Of a stretch of 64,000 bases of DNA, positions 43,351 through 52,674 are shown in pieces. The DNA comes from an uncultured bacterium (GTDB lineage Bacteria > Hydrothermota > Tepidihabitantia > Tepidihabitantales > DTDR01): the NCBI GenBank assembly GCA_938040315.1, contig CALHQW010000017.1, forward strand, positions 1 through 64,000, given 5' to 3'. The translations under genes were made by a program, and so were the position numbers. The notes under the pieces are model-generated. The model saw nothing but the letters and a program-made list of their open reading frames with translations, did not search any database and had not been told where the DNA came from. The first letter of the stretch is position 1, and each line of letters opens with the position of its first letter.

Positions 43351-46300
43351 ATGAAAACATTAAAAAAAGCAATTTTATTTTTAATAATATTATTTTATCC
43401 TATTTATCCCTTTATTGGTGCCCGGTATTTAATTATTACTCCTGATGAATTTGTAAATACTTTATTACCCTTAAGCCAATGGAAAACCAAAAAGGGAGTT
43501 CTTTCAAAAATTGTTAGTTTATCAGAAATTGGTGGAAATGAGCCTAATCTTATAAAAAATTATATCATTAATGCTTATAATAAATGGCAAATCAAACCAG
43601 AATATGTGTTATTAGTTGGTTATCCAAATTTATTAACAAGTTATTGGGATAATACTTATCGGATTTATACGGATAATTGGTTTTTTGATATTAATGGTGA
43701 TAATAAAGCAGATATTCCTTATGGTCGTTTTCCGGCAAGAAATACAAAGGAATGTTCATTGATGGTAAGAAAAACTTTGATTTATGAAAAATTTTTATCG
43801 CCTGATACCTTCTGGATAATTAAAGAGATGGGGATTATTAACGAAAATAACGACAGTGACGACACAATTTATTGGAATGATATTAGATATTTTGCTTCTT
43901 CCTTTAATAATAGATTGCTTTATTTTGACACTCTATCAAGATTAAATGATAATGATTGGCGAGATATAATTGAAGGTGTTAATGACGGAAGAGGAATAGT
44001 AGTTTATCGAGGTAATGGGGTAGGTAATTGGTATATCCCTTTTAATGTGAATCCCTATCTTGCTCAAAACTATTTTAATTTACCAATAATTCTTTCTTTT
44101 ACTTGTCAAACTTTAAGTTTGAACCCTTCCTTAGTAGAAACAACCGCTGTCGGTGGTAAATGGCTTTGGGCAGGAAATTATTATTATCCTACCGGCGCAG
44201 TTGCTTTTTTAGGAAGTAGTTATTCTTTTCTTTTCCTTGCTCGAGTAAGGAGTTGTGGTTTACGCGCTTTTATTAAAAATCTCCTTATTGAAAAGGATAA
44301 TATTTTAGGACACTGCTTTCTAAAAGCAAAAGATTCCATGTCATATTGGGATTTGCCCTCAAGTATTGGTCTAAATCTTTTTGGCGACCCGGAATTAAAT
44401 ATTTGGACAGAAAAACCAAAACCAATTATTGTTATTTATCCAAATCAAATATCTCCCCAACAACAATTCTTTACCGTTGAAGTTTATAATGAAGATAACG
44501 AACCTTTAAAAGATGCTTTGGTTTGCCTTAAAAAGGGCGACACCCTACCTTTTGAGTTATATCATTATGGCTATACTGATAGTACTGGAAAAATTAGATT
44601 TTTAATAAACCCACAAACAACCGGCATTATGGAAATAACTGTTAATGCCAAAAATTATTTTCCTTATGAGGGTTTTTGTAGTATTGTAAGGGAAGAACCT
44701 TTTTTAATATTTGATTCCCTTTCTATTTTTGATTTTCCTCCTTTAGGAAATGGTAATCTTCAAATTAACCCCAACGAAACAATTTTATTTAAAATCAAAA
44801 TAAAAAATACTGGCAGAACAATGGCAGAAAGTGTTTTTGGGAAATTATCTACCCAAAATAATTTTGTTACTCTTTGTGATTCGGTGGCTTTTTATGGTAA
44901 TATTTTGCCTGAAGAAAGAAAAGAGAATTTAAATTATTTTAAAGTATATTTTACTCATAATGTACCTGATGGGTTTATTAACTTTAATTTAATTTTAGAA
45001 GATAAAGACAACCATATTTGGCAAATTCCTTTTTGGGTAGAAGTATATAAAGGGAATCTCCTATTTTTAAATTATCAAATTAAAGATACTCTTCCTTTTG
45101 GTAATAATAACCAATTATTAGAACCAGGAGAAGGAGTCCTTTTTTATCTCACTTTTAAAAATGAAGGAAACGACCAATTTCAAAATGTGTATTGTCGATT
45201 AAAAACAAATAATCAATATTTAAAAATTAGTGATTCCTTAGGAAGTTTTGGAGAAATTTTACCCCAACAAATTAAAACCAATCTTTCTGACCCATTGGCT
45301 TTCTATTTATCGCCTTTCGTTATCCCAGGAGATAATATTTTGCTAAAAGTATATTTTTTAGCAAAAAATCCTACTTATATAATTGAAGATTCCTTTGATT
45401 TAATTTTAAATATTAGCGGAGCAAATTATAATTTACCCAGCGGACCTGATGACTATGGATATTATTTATATGATGATAACGATTTTCTTTATGGTAATGC
45501 GCCACAATTTAATTGGATTGAAATTTCCACTATTGGTGAAGAAATACCCGTAGTTTCCGAAAGTGATGATACTATTATTACCATTCCTTTACCTTTTCGT
45601 TTTAAATTTTATGGTAATTATTATGATTCAATAACTATTTCTTCCAATGGTTTTATCTCTTTAGGAAGAATAGAAAATTTTTTAGGAAGAGATAATTTAT
45701 ATTTACCGAATAATTTTAACATTAATATTATTGCTCCTTTTTGGGATAATCTTGATACTAGAAATATTTCCAGAATTCAGCCAGCAATTTATCAATATTA
45801 CGACAATGAAAATCACATTTATATAATTGAATATTATGATGTTTACCATTGGGATGCCCGCTCCCAAAGAGAAACTTTTGAAATGATTTTTTATGACCCT
45901 AATTATTATCCTACAATTACTGGCGATGGAGAGATTATCTTTCAATATCAACAAGTAACAAACTCTAGTAGTAATACTGTTGGCATCCAAAAGGGAGAAA
46001 ATAATTACGGTTTTACCTATCTTTTTAATAATGAATATCATCCCAATGCTTCCTTCATAGGTTCTAACCGAGCAATTAAAATTACCACTAACCCACCAAC
46101 TATTGCTGCTTCTCCTTTTATTTCTTTGGAAAATCTTACAATTAGTGACCATTTAGGAAATAATAATGGAATCATTGAAATTGGCGAGCCAATTTTATTA
46201 TCAGTGACATTAAAAAATTTGGGTAACTTAAGGGGAAATAATCTTTTAGCAATTTTGGAAAAAAGGGATAATGACTGTCTAATTAGCGAATCAATTTTTG

Positions 46301-46665
46301 ATATTGGTGATTTATTACCGAACGAAGAGAGTAATAACTCAACAAATCCTTTTCTCTTTTTTGTGAATAATAATCCGAATGATACCATTTTAGATTTTCT
46401 TTTAAAAATAATTGGTGAAAATTATCTATCAGGAATCTATTTTTCCTTAGGCATCGCTCAATTTTCAAATATAAAAGAAAAAGAAGAGAAAATATTGCCC
46501 ACAATTATTAAAGAAAAAGAATTTAGAAATCTTTCGAAATTAGAAAAAAATATCAAAATTTTTGATTCCTCTGGAAGAAAAATTAAAAAGGAAAATATAA
46601 AAAAGGGAATTTATTTTATAAAAAATGGAAAAAGGATTAGAAAAATAATTTTATTTGACTTTTAA
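43351..46665 (+). CDS. C25 (gingipain)-like secreted protein with type IX-like sorting domain
   Basis: 1104 residues. Signal peptide (TLKKAILFLIILFYPIYPF), then a C25-type caspase/gingipain fold (about 25-370): YVLLVGYPNLL, ADIPYGRFPARN, VVYRGNGVGNWY and ILSFTCQTLSLNP. The Cys at 252 is in the nucleophile position, but the catalytic His of the usual GHG is Asn 222, so proteolysis is doubtful. After it come Ig-like and CARDB-like beta modules (about 370-1010) and a C-terminal domain IKIFDSSGRKIKKENIKKGIYFIKNGKRIRKIILF typical of type IX sorting. ATG 43351 follows GGGAGG. Probably secreted and surface-bound. Confidence 0.85.
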   Translation: MKTLKKAILFLIILFYPIYPFIGARYLIITPDEFVNTLLPLSQWKTKKGVLSKIVSLSEIGGNEPNLIKNYIINAYNKWQIKPEYVLLVGYPNLLTSYWDNTYRIYTDNWFFDINGDNKADIPYGRFPARNTKECSLMVRKTLIYEKFLSPDTFWIIKEMGIINENNDSDDTIYWNDIRYFASSFNNRLLYFDTLSRLNDNDWRDIIEGVNDGRGIVVYRGNGVGNWYIPFNVNPYLAQNYFNLPIILSFTCQTLSLNPSLVETTAVGGKWLWAGNYYYPTGAVAFLGSSYSFLFLARVRSCGLRAFIKNLLIEKDNILGHCFLKAKDSMSYWDLPSSIGLNLFGDPELNIWTEKPKPIIVIYPNQISPQQQFFTVEVYNEDNEPLKDALVCLKKGDTLPFELYHYGYTDSTGKIRFLINPQTTGIMEITVNAKNYFPYEGFCSIVREEPFLIFDSLSIFDFPPLGNGNLQINPNETILFKIKIKNTGRTMAESVFGKLSTQNNFVTLCDSVAFYGNILPEERKENLNYFKVYFTHNVPDGFINFNLILEDKDNHIWQIPFWVEVYKGNLLFLNYQIKDTLPFGNNNQLLEPGEGVLFYLTFKNEGNDQFQNVYCRLKTNNQYLKISDSLGSFGEILPQQIKTNLSDPLAFYLSPFVIPGDNILLKVYFLAKNPTYIIEDSFDLILNISGANYNLPSGPDDYGYYLYDDNDFLYGNAPQFNWIEISTIGEEIPVVSESDDTIITIPLPFRFKFYGNYYDSITISSNGFISLGRIENFLGRDNLYLPNNFNINIIAPFWDNLDTRNISRIQPAIYQYYDNENHIYIIEYYDVYHWDARSQRETFEMIFYDPNYYPTITGDGEIIFQYQQVTNSSSNTVGIQKGENNYGFTYLFNNEYHPNASFIGSNRAIKITTNPPTIAASPFISLENLTISDHLGNNNGIIEIGEPILLSVTLKNLGNLRGNNLLAILEKRDNDCLISESIFDIGDLLPNEESNNSTNPFLFFVNNNPNDTILDFLLKIIGENYLSGIYFSLGIAQFSNIKEKEEKILPTIIKEKEFRNLSKLEKNIKIFDSSGRKIKKENIKKGIYFIKNGKRIRKIILFDF

Positions 46666-46682
46666 ATAAAATTTATTATATT
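46655..46682 (+). promoter_or_regulatory. predicted promoter of tRNA-Glu and tRNA-Gly
   Basis: TTGACT (46655-46660), a 16-bp spacer and TATATT (46677-46682). The -35 box lies within the last codons of the C25-like gene (FDF-stop). tRNA-Glu begins 11 bases after the -10. Confidence 0.68.
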
Positions 46683-46693
46683 ATTTAATAAGT

Positions 46694-46766
46694 GGCCCCA
46701 TCGTCTAATGGTTTAGGACATCGCTCTTTCAAGGCGAAAATGGGGGTTCGATTCCCCCTGGGGCCA
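46694..46766 (+). tRNA. tRNA-Glu (UUC)
   Basis: 73 nt. The acceptor GGCCCCA pairs with TGGGGCC, with A as discriminator. The anticodon loop CTTTCAA lies on a CGCT/GGCG-type stem, and the T arm GGGGG-TTCGATT-CCCCC is intact. CCA is not encoded. Confidence 0.96.
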
Positions 46767-46791
46767 TTATATAAAATAGTAGTGTAATAAT

Positions 46792-46863
46792 GCGGGAGTA
46801 GCTCAGCGGTAGAGCATCACCTTGCCAAGGTGGGGGTCGCGGGTTCAAATCCCGTCTCCCGCT
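46792..46863 (+). tRNA. tRNA-Gly (GCC)
   Basis: 72 nt. The acceptor GCGGGAG pairs with CTCCCGC, with U as discriminator as usual for Gly. The anticodon loop TTGCCAA lies on CACC/GGTG, and the T arm GCGGG-TTCAAAT-CCCGT is intact. CCA is not encoded. It lies 25 bases after tRNA-Glu; its end is one base from the stop of the convergent glycosyltransferase gene. Confidence 0.96.
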
Positions 46864-46864
46864 T

Positions 46865-48007
46865 TTATTTTTTTATAATTTCAATTAGTTTTCCAGTTAA
46901 ATAAGGAAAGGAAAATAAATAAGAAATACTTTTATTTACTTCTAAATCTTCCTTTTCAATAATCTTTTCTTTTAACTTTTTATCATAATAATAACCGATT
47001 TTATATTTCTCATTTAACATTTTTATCTCTTCGCTTATTTTACCATAAAAAATGATTGGCTTTTGAGCACCAATATATTCAAAAAGTTTTAACCCAACTA
47101 TCTGATTTGGCTTTGATAAATAAAGTAAATAATCCGCTCCTTTCATTAAAGAACAAACCTCTTTATGAGAAAAATTTCCTAAATAGATAATATTAGAATA
47201 ATTTATCAACGCTTTCTTTATAGAAAAATCAATATGACCAGCAAGATAAATTTTCAAATTAGGAATATCTTTTAAATCTTCTGCTAATAAAAATATCTCC
47301 TTAGAATTTCTCTCCAAATTTCCTGCATAAAAAATACTTCTTGTTGGAAATCTCCATTCTTTTATAATAAAATCTTCCGGATCATAACCATTAGGAAGCC
47401 AGATTGCCTTATTGTCTAAATCTTTCAAATTTTCATAATGGCAAGAAAGCACAATATCGCTATTTTTTACTATTTTTTTTCTTAACTCATCCAAAATTTT
47501 TCTAAAATAAAATGGCGGTGGCATTGTTCCGGTAGGATAAAGATCGCGAAAATCAGAAATTAAAGGCAAAGAAAATCTCTTTTTTAAAAATAAACCAATT
47601 AATAAAGCAGTATAAGGTGGTGAAGTAGCAAAGATAAAAGCGGGTTTTTCTTTTTTAATTATCTTTTTAGAAAGAAAATAACCAAAAGGTAAAAATCCAA
47701 TTTTAGCATCAGGAAACAAAATCTTGTTTAGAAAATGGGAATAAGAAGTGCCCGCATAAGAAAATTCCTTCCTTACACCAAAATGATACAACAACCGAGC
47801 AAAATCTATGCTTTCTGCTTGATAAATTTTTGTTCCTTCAATTTCTTTTAATAACTCTTTATCATAAAGATAATAAGGAATCCTTTTTACTGTTATTACT
47901 AATATTTCGTACCCTTTTCTTTTTAAATATTTAATAAATTTTGAAATCCTGATAACTCCCACACCTCCTAAAGGTGGGAAATAATAAGAGATAAACAAAA
48001 TTTTCAT
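46865..48007 (-). CDS. GT4-like glycosyltransferase
   Basis: 380 residues, GT-B fold. The N-terminal FISYYFPPLGGVGVIRISKFIKYLKRKGYEILVITV and the C-terminal YAGNLERNSKEIFLLAEDL...IYLAGHID...YLGNFSHKEVCSLMKGADYLLYLSKPNQ...KLFEYIGAQKPIIFYG are typical of family 4 enzymes in cell-surface polysaccharide synthesis. Donor and acceptor unknown. Its start shares one base with the helicase stop (TAATG); last gene of the etfA run. Confidence 0.85.
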   Translation of the reverse strand: MKILFISYYFPPLGGVGVIRISKFIKYLKRKGYEILVITVKRIPYYLYDKELLKEIEGTKIYQAESIDFARLLYHFGVRKEFSYAGTSYSHFLNKILFPDAKIGFLPFGYFLSKKIIKKEKPAFIFATSPPYTALLIGLFLKKRFSLPLISDFRDLYPTGTMPPPFYFRKILDELRKKIVKNSDIVLSCHYENLKDLDNKAIWLPNGYDPEDFIIKEWRFPTRSIFYAGNLERNSKEIFLLAEDLKDIPNLKIYLAGHIDFSIKKALINYSNIIYLGNFSHKEVCSLMKGADYLLYLSKPNQIVGLKLFEYIGAQKPIIFYGKISEEIKMLNEKYKIGYYYDKKLKEKIIEKEDLEVNKSISYLFSFPYLTGKLIEIIKK

Positions 48008-50049
48008 TAAATATATCCCTCTAAAAAGATTAGTGCCAAATCTTTATTTATTTCCACCAGGGAAACATTATCTAAAAATTTAAATAACCTTTCAATATCT
48101 AATCTTAAAGCGTGGTCATAAATCTGTAAATCTTTAGGTAAATATCTAAAAAATCCACCGCTTCCTAAGGCATCTTCTAATATAAATAAGTTATTTTCAA
48201 TAATTTTTAATATCGCCTCTTTATCTGCCTTGGGAAACTTTCTTTCTAAAAGAATATCCGCATAATTTTCTTCAAATAAAAAAACTTTACCATCTAAATC
48301 AATTACTTTTCTTTCATCTAATTTATAAGCCATTGCCAAAATTGAGCCATAAAGACTACCAAGAAAATGAAAAAGATATAATTTATCTTGGTCAATAAAA
48401 AAAGGAAATTCCCATTCAGATAAATTAGGGAAAATCCTTTTTTTAATAATTTTTGCTAATTCAAAGAAATAACCACCTGTTCCGGTTCCTTCAAAAAGTT
48501 TTGATGTCGCTTCACTTTCGCCTATTTTTCGGGCATAAATTCTTCTTTCTTTCTTTTTTATTTCCACAAGTTCGTAAGTTATACCACCAAAGATAAATTT
48601 TGGTTGAGGATAAAAAATATAACCCAATTTCCTTTCAGTATCAATATCATAAAGTTCATACTCTCCAAAACTTTTCTGCTGGATATTAGAATGAATCCTT
48701 CCATAATTTACTAAGTTCTCTAATTTCTCTGATAAAAAATAAACTCCTTTGCTTTGGGTTTTAATATACTCATTTTCTAAAAGATAACTTAAAACCTTTT
48801 TTATTATCTCTTCTTCATAAATATTATTAAAAATATTTTTCAAAGAATTAAAAGTTGTGCCAACTCTTCTTCGTTGATATAAATAAGAAAAGATTTGTTG
48901 GGGAATAACGGCGAGCGAAGGATTATAATAACGTTCATAAAGTTTACCTTCTTTAGCACAATCAAAGAAGATTTCAAATAATAATCTTTCCCAATTATTC
49001 TTATAAATACCAATAGCGAAAATCTTTTCACTTCTCCGATTGCCACGACCAATTCTTTGTAAAAGGGAACTAATATTAAAAGGTGGTCGATATAATACTA
49101 CACAATCAATATCACCAATATCAATACCCAATTCCAAAGTTGTGGTGGCACATAAAATTCCCATCTTTTCTTTTTCCATTAACTTCTCAACCTCTTCTCT
49201 CTTCTGTTTGGTTAAACTGGCATGATGAACCCAAACTTTATCAGTGTTTAAATGCTTCTTTAAAAGGGGAACGAACATCTCCGCGGTACTTCGGGCATTA
49301 AAGAAAATTAAAATCTTATTTAAAATCTTTTGTTTAAAGATTTGATAAAGTAACGGAATTACATCAATAGGTTTTTCTTTTTCGGGAATTAACATCTCTT
49401 CAATCTCTTTTTTTAAAGAAATTTCACATACTTCCCAATCAGAGAAATATCTTTCCCCAATATTTTTATCATCAATTGTTGCTGAGAGGGCATAATACTT
49501 AATATTAGAATTAATTCTTCTTAAACGATTTAATAAAATTCTTAATTGGTCACCTCTCGGAGTATTATCTAAAAGATGTAATTCATCAAGGACCACATAA
49601 GAAAGGGAGATGAAAATCCGAGGATGGCGAGAAAGTAAAGAATCAAAAGATTCCGGAGTGGTTAATAAAATAAAGGGAAGTCTTTTCTCATTGATCCTTG
49701 GTCTATCACCGGTTTTTTTCTCAATTTTCAAATTTAAATATTCCAAGGGATATTGAAGTCGCCGATATAAGTCGTTGACCAAAGCCCTTGTTGGTGAAAC
49801 ATATAAAATAGAAAAATCAGTTTTATTTTTCTCTAATAATCTTTCAACAATTGGTGCCACCGCCGCTTCTGTCTTTCCGGTAGCAGCCGGTGAAATAATT
49901 ACTAAATTTTTATCTTCTAAAATCTTGGGAATAACCTTCTTTTGAATTTCCGTTAAACTACCAAATCGAGAAAAGAAAGGAATCCAAGTTCTTTTTAATC
50001 TTTCTTTTATTATTTGCTCTGCCATTGGAAAAGAAATTTTAATGGACAA
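48007..50049 (-). CDS. DEAD/DEAH superfamily 2 helicase, Lhr/Ski2-like
   Basis: 680 residues. Motif I is ISPAATGKTEAAVAP (near 50-65), Ia is YVSPTRALVNDLYRR, motif II is VLDELHLLD, motif III is ALSATI, then ATTTLELGIDIGDIDCVVL and motif VI RIGRGNRRS. The C-terminal 300 residues have a winged helix and an Lhr-like domain (RKLGYIFYPQPKFIFGGITYELVEI). Lhr-type helicases act in DNA repair or RNA processing. It overlaps the DNA glycosylase gene by 40 bp, hinting at a repair role. Confidence 0.86.
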   Translation of the reverse strand: MSIKISFPMAEQIIKERLKRTWIPFFSRFGSLTEIQKKVIPKILEDKNLVIISPAATGKTEAAVAPIVERLLEKNKTDFSILYVSPTRALVNDLYRRLQYPLEYLNLKIEKKTGDRPRINEKRLPFILLTTPESFDSLLSRHPRIFISLSYVVLDELHLLDNTPRGDQLRILLNRLRRINSNIKYYALSATIDDKNIGERYFSDWEVCEISLKKEIEEMLIPEKEKPIDVIPLLYQIFKQKILNKILIFFNARSTAEMFVPLLKKHLNTDKVWVHHASLTKQKREEVEKLMEKEKMGILCATTTLELGIDIGDIDCVVLYRPPFNISSLLQRIGRGNRRSEKIFAIGIYKNNWERLLFEIFFDCAKEGKLYERYYNPSLAVIPQQIFSYLYQRRRVGTTFNSLKNIFNNIYEEEIIKKVLSYLLENEYIKTQSKGVYFLSEKLENLVNYGRIHSNIQQKSFGEYELYDIDTERKLGYIFYPQPKFIFGGITYELVEIKKKERRIYARKIGESEATSKLFEGTGTGGYFFELAKIIKKRIFPNLSEWEFPFFIDQDKLYLFHFLGSLYGSILAMAYKLDERKVIDLDGKVFLFEENYADILLERKFPKADKEAILKIIENNLFILEDALGSGGFFRYLPKDLQIYDHALRLDIERLFKFLDNVSLVEINKDLALIFLEGYI

Positions 50050-50678
50050 TAATCACAAAGAGGATTTTTTAAACAATAGGTCTTTGCCAGTTTTACCAGG
50101 AGAGCATGGTATTCGTTATAGATTTTTGGATCCTTTGGTAAATTTTTAATGAAATACTCTTGCCACTCCTCATAGGATTTTCCAAAGAATAGTTTGTGAC
50201 GAGTAAATATTCTTTTTGTGTAATTGTCAATAACAAAAACAGGTTTATTTAAAGCATAAAGTAAAATTGAATCGGCAGTTTCTTTACCAATTCCCTTTAC
50301 TTTTAGCAACTTTTCTCTTAAAATCTTTTCATCTTCTTTTTCCATCGTTTCTACTTTTCCCTGATATTCCTTTAAGAAGAATTTTATAAATTCTTTTAAT
50401 CTTTTTGCTTTGAGATTATAAAAACCAGTTGGTTTAATTATTTTTGCTAATTTTTTTAATGGTAATTTATTAATGATTATTGGGTCTAAATTTGTCGCTT
50501 CTTTTAAATTTTTTATTCCTTTTTCTACATTTTGCCAATTAGTATTCTGGGTTAAAATAGCACCGACCATAATTTCTATTTCATTTTCACCAGGCCACCA
50601 ATTTTGGGAACCAAAGTGGTTTAATAAAACTTGATATATTTTAAAAAGAATGTTTGGGGCAGTATTCGGTTGGCTCAT
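50010..50678 (-). CDS. HhH-GPD DNA glycosylase, endonuclease III-related
   Basis: 222 residues. MVGAILTQNTNWQNVEKGIKNL (base-flip helix), hairpin LLKVKGIGKETADSILLYAL, catalytic Asp in VIDNYTKRIF. The C-terminal cluster region has only three cysteines (C-x5-C-x2-C in YCLKNPLCDYC), and the fourth ligand of endonuclease III is missing. It resembles the COG2231/MagIII-like group (base excision of alkylated or other damaged bases) more than true Nth. It overlaps pbp1A by 38 bp and the helicase by 40 bp. Confidence 0.84.
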   Translation of the reverse strand: MSQPNTAPNILFKIYQVLLNHFGSQNWWPGENEIEIMVGAILTQNTNWQNVEKGIKNLKEATNLDPIIINKLPLKKLAKIIKPTGFYNLKAKRLKEFIKFFLKEYQGKVETMEKEDEKILREKLLKVKGIGKETADSILLYALNKPVFVIDNYTKRIFTRHKLFFGKSYEEWQEYFIKNLPKDPKIYNEYHALLVKLAKTYCLKNPLCDYCPLKFLFQWQSK

Positions 50679-52668
50679 TTCCTTTAAGAAAATATTCTTC
50701 TCTTATATCCGGACAATTGGGTGTCGCTAAATAACCAGTCTCTTTACAAATTGTTAATTTAACAATTGAATCAGGCATAGGAAACTCATCGTTTGGATAA
50801 AAATTAGTTATATTTTTCATAAATTCTCCCCAAATCGGAGCACAAACAAAACCACCAGTAGCACCTTCAAAAATTTTTTTCTTTTTATCAAAACCTACCC
50901 AAATACCACAAGTTAAATAGGGAGTATAACCAATAAACCAAGCATCAGTGAAATTGTCGGTTGTCCCCGTCTTGCCAGCGCCAATTCCATAATAGCCATA
51001 TCTTCTTATTAAATAACCAGTCCCTTCGTCTAAAACACTTTTTAACATTGCTGTTACTAAAAAGGCTGTTTGGGGAGAAAGCACCTGTTCAGCCGAAGGA
51101 TAATTCTCTTTTAAAACAATTCCATCGCTATCAACAATCTTAGTAACTAAAATTGGTACTATCTTCCTTCCTAAATTTGCCAAGGTAGCAAAACTTCTCG
51201 TCATTTCCAAAAGAGAAACTTCCGAAGAGCCTAATGCCAAAGAATAATAAGGTCTCAATTTGCTATTTATTCCCATTAAATAGGCATATTCCGCCACTTT
51301 TTCTGGTGTTAATTTTTCAATCAATTTTACAGCACAAACATTTCTTGATAAAGCAAGCGCTTCTCTTAAAGTTATCTTTCCAATATAACGATAATCATAA
51401 TTTTTTGGCTCGTAAGGCTCTTGGACACCGGTAATTTCAATACTAATTGGACTATCTTCAATAATATCTGAGGGTTTATAACCATTATCAATTGCTGCCG
51501 TATAAACAAAAACTTTAAAAGCACTTCCTGGCTGCCTTTTTGTTTGAACTGCTCGGTTTAGTTGAGAATGAAAAAAGTTTCTACCACCAATTAATGCTTT
51601 AATAAAACCGGTTTTATTTTCTATGCAAATCAAGGCACCTTGTAAATAATTGGGCGGAGGAATCTCTCCTTTTTTCTCTTTAAAAAGTTCATCATAATCT
51701 TTCTTTTTTTCTTTAAATTGATAATTTTCTTCAATCTCTCTCAATCTTTTTTCCAGAACAATACTTGCTTCTCTTTGAATATCCAAATCAATTGTTGTAT
51801 AAATTGTCAAACCCTTTTTATATAAGTAATCAGTGCCCAAAAGGTCTTCGACATATTGTCTCACCATTTCCATAATATAACCAACTTCTTGCCGGTTTCT
51901 TTGTAAAGGCAAAAGATTTATCTTTTCTTTTAATGCCTTTTCGTATTCTTCTTTACTTATCTTCTTATTTTTGTAAAGCCTCTTCAAAAAGAAATCTCTT
52001 CTTTTTAAGACTAAATCAAAATTTTTATAAGGTGAATAATAATTAGGCGATTTAATAATACTTACCAAAAAACAGGCTTCACTCAAACTTAAATCTTTAA
52101 CACTTTTGCCAAAAAATCCTTGAGAAGCCATTTCAACTCCATATAGACCATAACCAAAATAAACCTGATTTAAATATCTTTCTAATATTTCCTCTTTGGT
52201 ATAAGTTCTTTCTAATTTTATTGCCAATATTAATTCTTTTATTTTTCTAATAATATCTTTTTTATAAGTTAAAAACATATTTCTTGCCAATTGTTGGGTA
52301 ATTGTGGAAGCACCCTGTTTAATACTTAAACTTTTTAAATTATAGAAGATAGCGCCAATTATTCTTATAACATCTATTCCCGGATGAGAATAAAATCTTT
52401 TATCTTCAACGGTTATTAGGGCATCAATTAAATATTGAGGAATTTCTTTTAAAGAGGCAATCTTCCTTTTTTGTTCAAAAAATTCACCAATCAATCTACC
52501 TTTACAATCCAAAACTCGGGAAGAGAGTGGTGGAACATAAGTTTGGATTTCTTCTAAAGATGGTAAATCAAAACTTAATAGATAATAAATGAGTGGAATA
52601 CCAAAAAAGAAAAAAATTAATGAAGAGAGAAAGGGAATTAAGAAGATTTTAAATTTTTTTCTTTTCAT
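50641..52668 (-). CDS. mrcA: penicillin-binding protein 1A (bifunctional)
   Basis: 675 residues. One N-terminal membrane anchor (FLIPFLSSLIFFFFGIPLIYYLL), GT51 glycosyltransferase (VEDKRFYSHPGID with catalytic Glu; QGASTITQQLARN; LERTYTKEEILERYLNQVYFG), then transpeptidase with SAFK (RQPGSAFKVF), SRN and KTGT (GAGKTGTTDNFTDAWFIGYTP). It polymerises and cross-links peptidoglycan in the periplasm. It sits between an HdrD-like gene and a DNA glycosylase with no functional link apparent. Confidence 0.95.
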   Translation of the reverse strand: MKRKKFKIFLIPFLSSLIFFFFGIPLIYYLLSFDLPSLEEIQTYVPPLSSRVLDCKGRLIGEFFEQKRKIASLKEIPQYLIDALITVEDKRFYSHPGIDVIRIIGAIFYNLKSLSIKQGASTITQQLARNMFLTYKKDIIRKIKELILAIKLERTYTKEEILERYLNQVYFGYGLYGVEMASQGFFGKSVKDLSLSEACFLVSIIKSPNYYSPYKNFDLVLKRRDFFLKRLYKNKKISKEEYEKALKEKINLLPLQRNRQEVGYIMEMVRQYVEDLLGTDYLYKKGLTIYTTIDLDIQREASIVLEKRLREIEENYQFKEKKKDYDELFKEKKGEIPPPNYLQGALICIENKTGFIKALIGGRNFFHSQLNRAVQTKRQPGSAFKVFVYTAAIDNGYKPSDIIEDSPISIEITGVQEPYEPKNYDYRYIGKITLREALALSRNVCAVKLIEKLTPEKVAEYAYLMGINSKLRPYYSLALGSSEVSLLEMTRSFATLANLGRKIVPILVTKIVDSDGIVLKENYPSAEQVLSPQTAFLVTAMLKSVLDEGTGYLIRRYGYYGIGAGKTGTTDNFTDAWFIGYTPYLTCGIWVGFDKKKKIFEGATGGFVCAPIWGEFMKNITNFYPNDEFPMPDSIVKLTICKETGYLATPNCPDIREEYFLKGNEPTEYCPKHSF

Positions 52669-52674
52669 TTACTT

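Noticed and set aside
45703-46504. Several minus-strand frames inside the C25-like gene
   Set aside because: Shadows of a well-supported plus-strand gene; no family similarity seen.
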